DNA from: Leptospirales bacterium | GTDB taxonomy: Bacteria > Spirochaetota > Leptospiria > Leptospirales > Leptonemataceae | Assembly: GCA_016788865.1 (NCBI GenBank) | Contig: JAEUSB010000053.1 | Location: 1 to 64,000 of the forward strand | Direction: 5' to 3' | Length of the DNA: 64,000 nucleotides | Shown: one piece after another, positions 17,264 to 27,265 of the stretch | How the letters are laid out: each line of letters begins with the position of its first letter | How positions within the stretch are numbered: the first letter of the stretch is position 1 | Translations under genes and position numbers: made by a program | The notes under the pieces: model-generated | Databases searched by the model: none | The model's input: only the letters and a program-made list of their open reading frames with translations | What the model was told of the DNA's origin: nothing

Positions 17264-17299
17264 TCTCAAAAAATTTTGTCGATCCAGATTTTTTTGAGA
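17264..17299 (+). promoter_or_regulatory. 10-bp perfect inverted repeat between FecR gene and lipoprotein gene
   Basis: TCTCAAAAAA (17264-17273) and TTTTTTGAGA (17290-17299) are exact reverse complements with a 16-base spacer. The second arm contains a T-run, so this could act as a weak bidirectional terminator. It could equally be an operator, because it sits about 70 bases before the start of the ZU5-like lipoprotein gene. The stem is A/T-rich and therefore weak as RNA. Confidence 0.45.
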
Positions 17300-17368
17300 A
17301 AATCGTAGGTAGAATCCCCTATCCCCCTTAGCGGCGCTTAACGTCGCGCAAAACAGGAGGGATATGGA

Positions 17369-18853
17369 ATGATTAGACCAAATAGACAATCGTATCTCAC
17401 CCTGCTTGCAGTTTTAGCCCTTCTCGCAGTTGGGTGTCGGACAAAATCGGACGGGGATTCAGCCCTGAGCCAGTTGTTGATGCTAAGTGCGGCGCAAGTG
17501 CGAGCAACTGCAACCGGTGGTGGAACGATTCAAGAACCAACAATGAGCCTGACAGTACCGCAGGGCGCTCTCGAAGAGGATACAGACATTTCCGCGTCGC
17601 GGATCAGTCTCCCGGACGGCAAGGACTCAATTGTTCCAGTTCAGGCTGCGTATAAGTTTGGACCGGAAGGATTGCAGTTTAACAAGCCCGCAACCCTGAA
17701 GATCTGCTACGACGCCGTGAATCTGATAGCAAAAGGATACCAGGAGAAAACACTCCAGGTTCAGTATTATGATCCAGAAACGGAAGAATACGTGAGCATG
17801 GGCGGTGACGTGGACATGGTGAATCATTGCGTAAGCGCGCCGATTTATCATTTCTCTTCTTACATTCTGACAGCGCAGCTGCTTTCGATTGGAAACACTG
17901 CACCAACAATTGGCGGTGCTTCCTTCTTTCCGGCCACTCCTATTGCCGGCTTGCCTGTCACAGTGCGTAGCAGTATAACTGATTGGGACGCAGGTTCTGC
18001 GATCGCAACGGTCCGTTTGTTCTACAGAACAGCTGGAAGTGGCGGAGTTTTCAAGAGCCTGGCTATGCTACCCGAGCAGAATGACCCTACAGGTCAGTTC
18101 TACACGGCGAAGGTTCCGGCTGCGGATGTTGCAGCAGCAGGTCTTGAATACTATATTCAGGCTTACGATTCGCTGAACAGCGGAAGAACCTTACCGGCTA
18201 CAGCTCCGGCTGCATTCAACACAATTGCCGGTGATACGCAGGATGGCACAACGCCGATTCGTTTTCAGACAACCGTAACGCAAATGAGCGCGGGCTTCTC
18301 GCGTGATCTGACCGTCCAGGTAAAAGGCGCATCGTCTGCGACCTTCTTCCCTGTTCCGGCAGATACATTGACCTTCGCAGGGGGCAAGGGAACCACAAGT
18401 CGTCCAACATGGCTGAGTGCCCGTTATTCGGCACAGGTGATTGGAAGTTCCTTTCTCCAGGCCAGCTACGGCAGCTTGAACGTTTCCGCACCAATCAGCG
18501 TGTACCCAGGTCTGCTCAATCGCATTGACGTGCTTTACAACGATGCCGTTCTTCCTAATCCGCTAAACGTGGATGGAAACAGCATCACGCAACTGGACGC
18601 TGCGGGATACGATGCATACAACAACTTCATGTTTGTGCAGCCTGTCTTTAGCGCAACAGGCGGTATCGGCACCTTTGGCGACACGGCTAACTATGGAAAA
18701 TTCACTGCGGCCAATGTGTTTCCGGACACTTCTGGAACGATCACAGCAACTCTGGGTGGTTACAGTATATCCTATAACGTTCTGGTTCACACCACATGGG
18801 TGCTTTGCCAGTTCGACTTTGGATTGTTCGACGACGCATGCGTATTCAACTGA
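17369..18853 (+). CDS. ZU5-like domain lipoprotein
   Basis: A 494-residue surface or periplasmic lipoprotein. The signal peptide ends in a lipobox LLAVGC (Cys about residue 23). A segment at about residues 47-140 matches the ZU5 pattern: TGGGTIQEPTMSLTVPQGALEEDTDISASRI, then GPEGLQFNKPATLKICYD. An Ig-like or bacterial-surface region follows with PVTVRSSITDWDAGSAIATVRLFYRTAG. A final domain lies near residues 300-480. The ATG has a textbook AGGAGGG site seven bases upstream. It follows the ECF/FecR pair and precedes two collar-domain genes, so it may be regulated with them. Adhesion or display is a guess. Confidence 0.75.
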   Translation: MIRPNRQSYLTLLAVLALLAVGCRTKSDGDSALSQLLMLSAAQVRATATGGGTIQEPTMSLTVPQGALEEDTDISASRISLPDGKDSIVPVQAAYKFGPEGLQFNKPATLKICYDAVNLIAKGYQEKTLQVQYYDPETEEYVSMGGDVDMVNHCVSAPIYHFSSYILTAQLLSIGNTAPTIGGASFFPATPIAGLPVTVRSSITDWDAGSAIATVRLFYRTAGSGGVFKSLAMLPEQNDPTGQFYTAKVPAADVAAAGLEYYIQAYDSLNSGRTLPATAPAAFNTIAGDTQDGTTPIRFQTTVTQMSAGFSRDLTVQVKGASSATFFPVPADTLTFAGGKGTTSRPTWLSARYSAQVIGSSFLQASYGSLNVSAPISVYPGLLNRIDVLYNDAVLPNPLNVDGNSITQLDAAGYDAYNNFMFVQPVFSATGGIGTFGDTANYGKFTAANVFPDTSGTITATLGGYSISYNVLVHTTWVLCQFDFGLFDDACVFN

Positions 18854-18872
18854 ATCACAGAAATGATATAAA
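18845..18872 (+). promoter_or_regulatory. Possible promoter of first collar-domain gene
   Basis: TATAAA (18867-18872) is preceded by TTCAAC (18845-18850) with a 16-base spacer. It overlaps the end of the lipoprotein gene and lies 26 bases before the ATG at 18898. The -10 is good and the -35 weak; an alternative sigma factor such as the nearby ECF could use a different -35. Confidence 0.35.
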
Positions 18873-18897
18873 ATCTTTACTAATTGGAGATATTAAA

Positions 18898-19494
18898 ATG
18901 GAAAAAGTAACAAATAGAGTCGCTGACTCACTCAAAAACGGATTCTTCAAAGGGGTTGGGCTGGGAGCTGGACTCCTCACCACCAGCCTGTTCGCTGCAG
19001 CTGCAGCAATGAATGTGTTCTCGCCAGGGCAAACAATTAGCTCGGCGCAGATCAACCAGAACTTTGCAATTGCAGCGCCAGAAGGTGCAGTAATGGCCTT
19101 CTACCTGGCAGGTTGTCCGGATGGTTGGGCTCCTGCTGACGGAACAAATGGTACCCCTGATCTGCGAGGGCAGTTCATCCGCGGGCGCGACGATGCCGGA
19201 ACCGGCCCTGCCGGCAACGATCCAGCCGGAAGTCGCGCAATTGGGAACGTACAAGCAGACGCTTTCCAGGGGCACCGTATGTTCCGAAACACTTCAAATG
19301 TGACTGAGACGCACATCATGATCTCGGGCGGCGGGGCTGACATGCAGGGCGCCGGCGGTGGCTTGAATATCAACTTCTCGGCCGTCACGACTGGGGATGC
19401 TACGACGGACGGGACCAACGGAACGCCGCGGATCGCGAACGAAACTCGTCCAAAGAACGTAGCACTGACTTACTGCATGCGCAAGAATTCGTAA
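18898..19494 (+). CDS. Exported phage-tail-collar-domain protein, copy 1
   Basis: A 198-residue protein. A hydrophobic signal-like segment (about residues 17-39, including LFAAAAAMNVF) is followed by a QTISSAQINQNFAIAAPEG linker. The collar-type core comes next: GW-APADGTNGTPDLRGQFIRGRDDAG, the motif shared by phage tail collar and microcystin-dependent-type proteins. A Gly/Asn/Thr-rich region and a conserved end PKNVALTYCMRK follow. The ATG has a GGAGAT site nearby; the frame is open further upstream but overlaps the lipoprotein gene. No other phage gene is near, so this looks like a host surface or secreted fibre-tip-like protein. A near-identical paralogue lies 125 bases downstream. Confidence 0.7.
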   Translation: MEKVTNRVADSLKNGFFKGVGLGAGLLTTSLFAAAAAMNVFSPGQTISSAQINQNFAIAAPEGAVMAFYLAGCPDGWAPADGTNGTPDLRGQFIRGRDDAGTGPAGNDPAGSRAIGNVQADAFQGHRMFRNTSNVTETHIMISGGGADMQGAGGGLNINFSAVTTGDATTDGTNGTPRIANETRPKNVALTYCMRKNS

Positions 19495-19518
19495 TTCGAA
19501 AGCCTTTGCTCACCTGTG

Positions 19519-19551
19519 AACGCGCCCGAAAACGGGCGCGTTTCTTTTTTT
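19519..19551 (+). terminator. Rho-independent terminator after collar copy 1
   Basis: AACGCGCCCG (19519-19528) and CGGGCGCGTT (19533-19542) form a perfect 10-bp GC-rich stem with an AAAA loop, followed by a T-rich run to 19551. This is the clearest intrinsic terminator in the window. It implies that copy 2 has its own promoter or is expressed by readthrough. Confidence 0.93.
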
Positions 19552-19619
19552 CGACTCCGTTTAGATGTAACCTTTCAATTCAGGTTGAAGATCGCGAACA
19601 GTAATTGCAACATGGGCGG

Positions 19620-20210
19620 ATGGGCCGGAGACAATTGACAGAACACCTCAAAGCTGGTATTTTCCGGGGGGTTGGTTTTGGCATAGGCCTGTCTGCGGCG
19701 GGCTTATTCGCTGCCGCGGCTGCAATGAATGTCTTCTCTGCAGGGCAGACAATCAGCGCCTCCCAGATTAACCAGAACTTCGCAATTGCCGCACCGGAAG
19801 GAGCTGTGGTAGCTTTCTACCTTACGAGTTGCCCGGAAGGCTGGGCGCCCGCGGACGGAACCAACGGCACACCCGACCTACGCGGTCACTTCATTCGTGG
19901 CAGGGATGATGCGGGAACCGGTCCAGCAGGTAACGATCCAGGCGGAAGCCGTGCAATCGGGAATCTACAGGCAGACGCATTCCAGGGGCACCGCATGTTC
20001 AGGAACACTTCGAATGTGACCGAGGCTCACGTCATGATCTCGGGTGGTGGCTCGGACATGCAGGGTGCAGCCGGCACCTTGAATATTAGCTTCTCCGCCG
20101 CAACAACGGGAGATCCGACGACAGATGGAACCAACGGCACACCTCGAATCGCAAACGAAAGTCGTCCAAAGAACGTAGCTCTCACATACTGCATGCGGAA
20201 GAATTCCTAG
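19620..20210 (+). CDS. Exported phage-tail-collar-domain protein, copy 2
   Basis: A tandem paralogue of the protein at 18898, nearly identical from the signal-like segment to the PKNVALTYCMRKNS end, with scattered substitutions such as FYLAGCPDGW changed to FYLTSCPEGW. Only the first dozen residues differ strongly. I chose ATG 19620; TTG 19605 is possible. The hydrophobic LFAAAAAMNVF segment suggests export. The terminator between the copies means separate transcription, so the two could be switched or dosed independently. The close similarity points to recent duplication or gene conversion. Confidence 0.68.
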   Translation: MGRRQLTEHLKAGIFRGVGFGIGLSAAGLFAAAAAMNVFSAGQTISASQINQNFAIAAPEGAVVAFYLTSCPEGWAPADGTNGTPDLRGHFIRGRDDAGTGPAGNDPGGSRAIGNLQADAFQGHRMFRNTSNVTEAHVMISGGGSDMQGAAGTLNISFSAATTGDPTTDGTNGTPRIANESRPKNVALTYCMRKNS

Positions 20211-20342
20211 GCACGCAGAGTGATCCTTTCCCTGGAACGGCACCTGCATGGAGCCAGCCTGCAAAAGTAGTGTTTGAATATTCGGCGGTGACCTCGCCGT
20301 AAAACGGTGGACGAAGAAATCTTTGATTCGTTCATCACAGGA

Positions 20343-21254
20343 ATGATTGCGATAACTGGAGCTTCAGGCTTCTTGGGCCGACATCTTTTGCCAGAATTGG
20401 GCGAAACACCAATAAAGTGTGTCTCGCGTGTTTCTCGGGATGGGGCATCATTCTGGCTAAGGGGAACAATTCTAGATCCTTCATGCGCTCAGGAATTGGT
20501 GAAGGGCAGTTCAACGTTGATTCACATGGCAGCTCAACTCGCCGGAGGTGACGTGTATCGCACGAACGTTGTTGGAACCGAGAACATGATTGAGGCCTGC
20601 AGAAAGGAGGGCGTTAAACGAATCGTTCACTTGAGCAGCGTTGGGGTGGTAGGCCTCTCCTACAGTCGCCGCAAGATTGTCGTGGATGAGAATACCCGGT
20701 GTTCCCCGCAGAATGAATATGAGAAATCGAAGCTGCAAGCGGAAGAGCTGTGGAGAAATGCGGCGCGAGACTATGGTTTCGAATTGACCATTGTCAGGCC
20801 AACCAACGTCTTTGGGGAGAATCACCCTCAGAATCAAATGCTGGATTTCCTGAAGCATGTCCTTTCAGGTCGCCGAATGCCATATTCTATGGATGCCGTT
20901 TTGAATTTCGTCTACGTTCGTGACGTTGCCGCAGCTATCGCCTGGTTTGCACGAAAGGGTGGAGCCGGCGTCTGGAACATTGGCGATACCGTAAAGTTTG
21001 ACTGGTTTTACCGAGAAGTCTGCAGCCAGTTAGACACGAGGCCCAATCGGCTGTCATTGCCTGGCCCGGCCATTTCCTTGATGGATTGCCTGGGGTACGG
21101 CGGCTTTTCCTCCATACGAGAACGGCTGACCTTCGTCACAAATCGAGTTGAATACTCGGCCCGAAAGCTTCACCAAGCCTTTACCCCCAGTTACGGCCTT
21201 CAGGCAGGCTTAAGGAATACGATTACCTACTATCGCTCGGTGGGCAAGTTGTAG
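20343..21254 (+). CDS. NAD-dependent epimerase/dehydratase (extended SDR)
   Basis: The extended short-chain dehydrogenase fold is clear. A nucleotide-binding TGASGFLG motif sits at about residues 5-12. LIHMAAQ and IVHLSSVGV strands follow, then a catalytic YEKSK (Tyr and Lys about residues 129-133) and an IVRPTNVFGENHP segment. At 303 residues it matches NAD-dependent sugar-nucleotide or steroid-type epimerases. I chose the ATG at 20343, which places the Rossmann motif at the usual position; a GTG at 20307 adds 12 residues. It likely modifies a nucleotide sugar for surface polysaccharide, but no neighbour fixes the substrate. Confidence 0.85.
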   Translation: MIAITGASGFLGRHLLPELGETPIKCVSRVSRDGASFWLRGTILDPSCAQELVKGSSTLIHMAAQLAGGDVYRTNVVGTENMIEACRKEGVKRIVHLSSVGVVGLSYSRRKIVVDENTRCSPQNEYEKSKLQAEELWRNAARDYGFELTIVRPTNVFGENHPQNQMLDFLKHVLSGRRMPYSMDAVLNFVYVRDVAAAIAWFARKGGAGVWNIGDTVKFDWFYREVCSQLDTRPNRLSLPGPAISLMDCLGYGGFSSIRERLTFVTNRVEYSARKLHQAFTPSYGLQAGLRNTITYYRSVGKL

Positions 21255-21330
21255 AGCCTTCCCGCAACCTCGTACCTACCTGCCCGGGGAGTCCCTCCGG
21301 TGCTCCCCTCCCAATGAATTTCATAAATAG

Positions 21331-21358
21331 TTGACATAACCCTGCCGATTGTTGTAAT
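21331..21358 (+). promoter_or_regulatory. hrcA operon promoter
   Basis: A consensus TTGACA (21331-21336) and TGTAAT (21353-21358) are separated by 16 bases. The predicted start point falls just before or inside the CIRCE element, which is the normal arrangement for HrcA repression of heat-shock operons. Confidence 0.8.
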
Positions 21359-21369
21359 TGAGAGCAGGA

Positions 21370-21396
21370 TTAGCACTCGCGCATGGAGAGTGCTAA
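21370..21396 (+). promoter_or_regulatory. CIRCE operator
   Basis: A perfect CIRCE inverted repeat, TTAGCACTC-N9-GAGTGCTAA, lies 21 bases upstream of the hrcA start codon and directly after the promoter. HrcA is known to bind this sequence and to repress the operon until heat shock. All 18 arm bases match the consensus. Confidence 0.97.
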
Positions 21397-21417
21397 TGAG
21401 ATTAGCAGGGCATAGGT

Positions 21418-22485
21418 ATGAGTGATTTAGTGTCTGTAGACCCACAGCCAGATCATAACATGACGCTCAGGCAGCGCGAGATTTTAAAGCTCGTGGTGGC
21501 CGGCTACGTCCAGACGGAGCAGCCAATTTCAAGCGCCTATATTACGGAAAACTTCCAGATTGGCCTCTCGTCGGCAACCGTCCGGTCCATTTTCTCGGAG
21601 CTGGAAAGCCAGGGGTATCTGTACTCGCCCCATCGCAGTGCCGGGCGGATTCCGACGGAGAAAGGGTATCGGCTCTTTGCCCAGGACCTGCCGGAGCTGG
21701 TCCAGCTGCCAGATGGGGAACGTAAACTCATTCAGGAAGAATATCTTAAACGTGAATTCCAGGTACACGAAATACTCGCTGCTACTTGTAAGATACTTAG
21801 TAAACTCACGGATTACGCAGGGGTGGTGCTCGCACCGGAGCCGCAAAAGACGGTTCTGAAGCATATTGAGCTGATCGATCTGGGGCAGGATGAAATCCTG
21901 ATCGTGCTGGTTACCAGGTCCGGAACCGTCTTCAATAAGTCCATGTTCGTGGAAGATAGAATTCCACCTGACGTATTACATAAGATATCCCGCTACCTGA
22001 ACGACATGTTCAAGGGTTGCGACTTGCTTGAGATTCGCGAGCGACTGCAGACAGAACCGGAGAGTGCAAACGAAATCTTTCAGTACTTTCCAGTCGTGGC
22101 TCGTTCGATTATTCAGAACTTTGGGGCTGTGTCCGCCACAGATCAAATCTATACTTCTGGTGTGGAACGCCTGATTGCCCGAGTTGGCGCGGAGCGTGAG
22201 GAGAGCCTTCAGGTTCTCGGCAGCCTCTATGAATCGAACAACGCCATTCGGGATATATTTTCTCGCAGTACTCCTATGGAAGACATCTTGATCACCATCG
22301 ACGGAGATCGAGATGAACGTCTCGGGGGTCTGAGCGTGGTAACTGCAAGTTACAAAATGGGAGAAACCCGCATTGGCTCCCTGGGAGTCGTAGGGCCCAA
22401 CAATATGGACTATGTAAGAGTCGTTAGCATTGTAGAATATATCCGCCGACTATTGTCGAGCATGATAACGAGAATGAGTAGCTGA
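21418..22485 (+). CDS. hrcA: Heat-inducible transcription repressor HrcA
   Basis: The repressor of class I heat-shock genes. It has an N-terminal winged helix (about residues 15-85, with LRQREILKLVVAGYVQTEQPISS and LSSATVRSIFSELESQGYLYSPHRSAGRIPTEKGYR). A GAF-like dimerisation domain with an inserted region follows, and the family end GSLGVVGPNNMDYVRVVSIVEYI closes it. The length of 355 residues is normal. It sits right behind the CIRCE element, so it autoregulates. GrpE follows eight bases after its stop. Confidence 0.96.
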   Translation: MSDLVSVDPQPDHNMTLRQREILKLVVAGYVQTEQPISSAYITENFQIGLSSATVRSIFSELESQGYLYSPHRSAGRIPTEKGYRLFAQDLPELVQLPDGERKLIQEEYLKREFQVHEILAATCKILSKLTDYAGVVLAPEPQKTVLKHIELIDLGQDEILIVLVTRSGTVFNKSMFVEDRIPPDVLHKISRYLNDMFKGCDLLEIRERLQTEPESANEIFQYFPVVARSIIQNFGAVSATDQIYTSGVERLIARVGAEREESLQVLGSLYESNNAIRDIFSRSTPMEDILITIDGDRDERLGGLSVVTASYKMGETRIGSLGVVGPNNMDYVRVVSIVEYIRRLLSSMITRMSS

Positions 22486-22493
22486 GAAGGATT

Positions 22494-23090
22494 ATGGCAG
22501 AAGAAACGAAAGAAAGCATACTAGAGGGAGTGGATGTTGCACCGGGATCGGTGGAAGCCGAGCCCGAGCCATCCTCAAAGGGCTCCGATTCCGAGCTTGA
22601 GCAGGCACGCAATGAAGCGCGTGAAATGCGCGATTCATGGAATCGTGAACGCGCGGAGTTTCTGAACTTTAAGAAACGCACAAGCGTGGAAATGGGCCGG
22701 GTGCGCAGTCATGCGGTAAAGGGGTTTGTTTCCGGGCTATTGCCCGTTCTCGACAATCTCAACCAGGTTCTCATGACCAAGTCAACCGATCCTGCAGTAG
22801 TTGGCTATGTGCAGGGTGTTGAGATGATTCGCGCCGAGTTTATCAATGTTCTCGCACGGGAAAATATCCAGAGCGTTCGTCCGGTTGACGAAGCGTTTGA
22901 TCCAATGCGAATGGAAGCAATTGCCGTTGAAGAAACCGACACAGTCGATCGTGAGAAAGTAGTCGAAGTCTACCAGGATGGGTTTGTAATGTCGATTGAC
23001 GGTAATGTAGAGGTGCTCAGGCCGGCGCGCGTGCGCGTGGCACGGCCTGCGAAGAAGAATGAGGCAGGAGCACAGAACGAAAATAGTTGA
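22494..23090 (+). CDS. grpE: Nucleotide exchange factor GrpE
   Basis: The exchange factor that releases ADP from DnaK. An acidic disordered N-terminus (to about residue 40) is followed by the long coiled coil (ELEQARNEAREMRDSWNRERAEFLNFKKR) and the C-terminal beta domain with FDPMRMEAIAVEETDTVDREKVVEVYQDGF. The beta domain's usual FDP-x-x-HEA reads FDPMRMEA here, so the common His is replaced. The position between hrcA and dnaK confirms the call. An ATG start with GAAGG upstream is good. Confidence 0.94.
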   Translation: MAEETKESILEGVDVAPGSVEAEPEPSSKGSDSELEQARNEAREMRDSWNRERAEFLNFKKRTSVEMGRVRSHAVKGFVSGLLPVLDNLNQVLMTKSTDPAVVGYVQGVEMIRAEFINVLARENIQSVRPVDEAFDPMRMEAIAVEETDTVDREKVVEVYQDGFVMSIDGNVEVLRPARVRVARPAKKNEAGAQNENS

Positions 23091-23114
23091 AAAAGTTAAA
23101 TTTTTGATTATAGT
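23087..23114 (+). promoter_or_regulatory. Internal promoter upstream of dnaK
   Basis: TTGAAA (23087-23092) and TATAGT (23109-23114) are separated by 16 bases in the 61-base gap between grpE and dnaK. The -35 overlaps the grpE stop. No CIRCE is present, so dnaK-dnaJ could be expressed independently of HrcA. Confidence 0.6.
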
Positions 23115-23136
23115 ACTGCAAGTAAGGTTGCACTAA

Positions 23137-25080
<1,944 letters not shown>

Positions 25081-25094
25081 ACTGAGGATTTGAC

Positions 25095-26237
25095 ATGGCG
25101 GATCGCGACTATTATGAAGTGCTTGGTGTTCAGCGGAGCGCAAGCAAAGAGGACATCAAGAAGGCTTACAGAAAGCTCGCGATTCAGTTCCATCCGGACA
25201 AGAACAAGGGCGATAAGGCAGCTGAAGAGAAGTTCAAAGAGGCAACCGAAGCTTACGAGGTACTCTCTGACGATCAAAAGCGTCAGGCGTACGATCAATT
25301 CGGCAAAGCAGGCGTATCCGGAAACGGCGGCGGACCTGGATTTGGTTACAAAGCCTACACGGACTTCTCTGATATCTTCGGAGACATTGGGGATATTTTC
25401 TCCGAGTTCTTTGGAGGCAATGCCGGAGCAGGATTCGCTGGCGGTGGTCGTGGCCGTGGCGTAAATCGTCGCGGTTCAGACCTTCGCTACAACGTGGAGA
25501 TCTCACTCGAAGATGCGGCAACCGGAAAGGAAATCAAGATCGAAATTCCGCGCCAGGAAAGCTGCGACGAATGCGGTGGTTCCGGAGCCAAGAAGGGAAC
25601 CCAGGCCTCCGTCTGTCCACTCTGCCAGGGAGCAGGGCAGGTCAGACGGACGCAGGGATTCTTCTCTGTTACCACTACGTGTCCGCAATGCTCTGGCCAG
25701 GGTCGCGTTATCGCGCAGCCATGTGGGTCTTGCGGTGGATCGGGACTTACTGAAAAGAAACGCACACTGAACATTAAGATTCCTGCCGGTGTTGAGTCCG
25801 GCAGTCGTCTGAAGATTTCAGGCGAAGGTGAGGCTGGCCCTCATGGTGGCGCTCGCGGTGACTTGTTTGTAGTTACGCATATCAAAAAACATGCTGTCTT
25901 CGAGCGCGAAGGAAATGATCTTATTCTTGAGGCACCGGTCCCCGTAACCATAGCGATGCTTGGCGGGGAAATTGACGTTCCAACCATTGACGGCAAGAAC
26001 GTGAAGATGAAGATCCCGGCTGGAACAGAAAGTGGCCAGATCTTCCGTCTGAAAGAGAAGGGAATGCCGTACATGGGCGGATACGGGAAGGGCGATCAGC
26101 ATGTGCTCATCCAGGTGAAGATACCTGGAAAAATGAGCAAGAAAGCGCGATCCCTCGTTGAGGAACTGGGCAAAGAGTTGACGGAGTCGAGCTATGGAGA
26201 ATCCGTTTTCTCAAGGATGCGATCCGGGTTCCGCTAA
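25095..26237 (+). CDS. dnaJ: Chaperone DnaJ (Hsp40)
   Basis: A full-length type I DnaJ of 380 residues. The J domain carries HPDKN (about residue 34), and a Gly/Phe-rich region spans about 75-125. Four CxxCxGxG zinc motifs follow ([32 protein letters not shown], about residues 157-222), then C-terminal substrate-binding domains. It follows dnaK by 14 bases and stimulates its ATPase. Nothing is missing. Confidence 0.97.
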   Translation: MADRDYYEVLGVQRSASKEDIKKAYRKLAIQFHPDKNKGDKAAEEKFKEATEAYEVLSDDQKRQAYDQFGKAGVSGNGGGPGFGYKAYTDFSDIFGDIGDIFSEFFGGNAGAGFAGGGRGRGVNRRGSDLRYNVEISLEDAATGKEIKIEIPRQESCDECGGSGAKKGTQASVCPLCQGAGQVRRTQGFFSVTTTCPQCSGQGRVIAQPCGSCGGSGLTEKKRTLNIKIPAGVESGSRLKISGEGEAGPHGGARGDLFVVTHIKKHAVFEREGNDLILEAPVPVTIAMLGGEIDVPTIDGKNVKMKIPAGTESGQIFRLKEKGMPYMGGYGKGDQHVLIQVKIPGKMSKKARSLVEELGKELTESSYGESVFSRMRSGFR

Positions 26238-26255
26238 CCCGATCGAGCTCAATCA

Positions 26256-27221
26256 ATGAACGGAAAAATCAAACTTGGCCTGATAGGCACAGGCCATATG
26301 GGCCAATATCATGTAAACGTTGCAGTTGGCCTTGCTAACGAATACGAAATCGCAGGAATCTATGATGCAAGCGCGGCTCGTCGAGCGGAGATAGCGGATC
26401 GATTCTCTGTAAAGGGATTTGAGGACATAGATGCCCTCATCGACGCGTCTGAAGCCGTCGTAGTTGCCGTCCCAACCGCGCATCATTACGAGGTCGCAAA
26501 GAAGGCGCTTGAGAAGGGACGTCACGTCCTCGTCGAGAAGCCCATGACCACGAGTGCTGAGCAGGCTCGGGAGCTGGTTGGACTCGCAGAAAGCCGCGGG
26601 CTCATCCTGCAGGTGGGTCACGTTGAACGATTCAACGGAGCCGTACTCGAGCTAAGACGCGTAGTTGACAAACCCCTGCTGATAGAATCCCGACGCCTTG
26701 CGCCCAACTCCGGACGGATCCTGGACGTAGGCGTTGTAATGGATCTTTTGATCCATGACCTCGATATTACAATGAACCTTGTGGGCGAAGAAGTTAAGTT
26801 CGTGGATGCACGCGGCGTTGCACGCACCGGTAAGCATGAAGATGTAGCTACAGCTGTTCTGCAATTTGAGGGTGGATGCGTTGCAACCATTACTGCAAGC
26901 CGTTTGACGCAAGCTAAGGTACGCACACTCACAATCACCCAGGAAAGCGCTTACATCATTCTGGACTTTTCAACGCAGGACATCGACATACACCGTCAGG
27001 CGACGAGCGCATACCTCATGACGCGTGAGGAGCTAAAGTACCGCCAGGAATCATTTGTAGAAAAGATCTTTGTGCACAAAGACAATCCATTGCGCCAGGA
27101 ACACATACACTTTGTAAAATGCGTTCGCGGACAAACAACTCCCATCGTAGACGGCCAGTCAGACATTAGAACCATTGAGATCGCAAGTCGAATCCTGGAA
27201 CAGATCCACTCTTCCTGGTAA
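26256..27221 (+). CDS. Gfo/Idh/MocA-family oxidoreductase
   Basis: A NAD(P)-dependent dehydrogenase with an N-terminal Rossmann fold (LGLIGTGHMGQYH, about residues 6-18) and the family motif GRHVLVEKPMTTS (Glu-Lys-Pro, about residues 88-100). A C-terminal alpha/beta domain contains GVVMDLLIHDLDI, with the usual catalytic-region His. The 321-residue length is standard. It lies 18 bases behind dnaJ and may be read through from that operon, although its role is unlikely to be heat shock. Spirochaete relatives sit near lipid A or sugar-modifying genes; nothing here fixes the substrate. Confidence 0.85.
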   Translation: MNGKIKLGLIGTGHMGQYHVNVAVGLANEYEIAGIYDASAARRAEIADRFSVKGFEDIDALIDASEAVVVAVPTAHHYEVAKKALEKGRHVLVEKPMTTSAEQARELVGLAESRGLILQVGHVERFNGAVLELRRVVDKPLLIESRRLAPNSGRILDVGVVMDLLIHDLDITMNLVGEEVKFVDARGVARTGKHEDVATAVLQFEGGCVATITASRLTQAKVRTLTITQESAYIILDFSTQDIDIHRQATSAYLMTREELKYRQESFVEKIFVHKDNPLRQEHIHFVKCVRGQTTPIVDGQSDIRTIEIASRILEQIHSSW

Positions 27222-27265
27222 CGGGCCGGCGCTCTGCGTGAATCTTTAAGAGAAGCTCGCTATTT

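Noticed and set aside
18898-20210. Prophage remnant suggested by two tail-collar-domain proteins
   Set aside because: No integrase, capsid, tail-tube, portal or lysis gene is near, and both proteins have signal-like N-termini, so a host surface role is more likely.
20272-20312. CGGCG-N7-CGCCG hairpin upstream of the epimerase gene
   Set aside because: A five-base stem with no T-run or other signal is within chance expectation.
21286-21308. GGGGAG / CTCCCC hairpin as terminator of the epimerase gene
   Set aside because: The stem is only six base pairs with an 11-base loop and no T-run follows; support is too weak to list.
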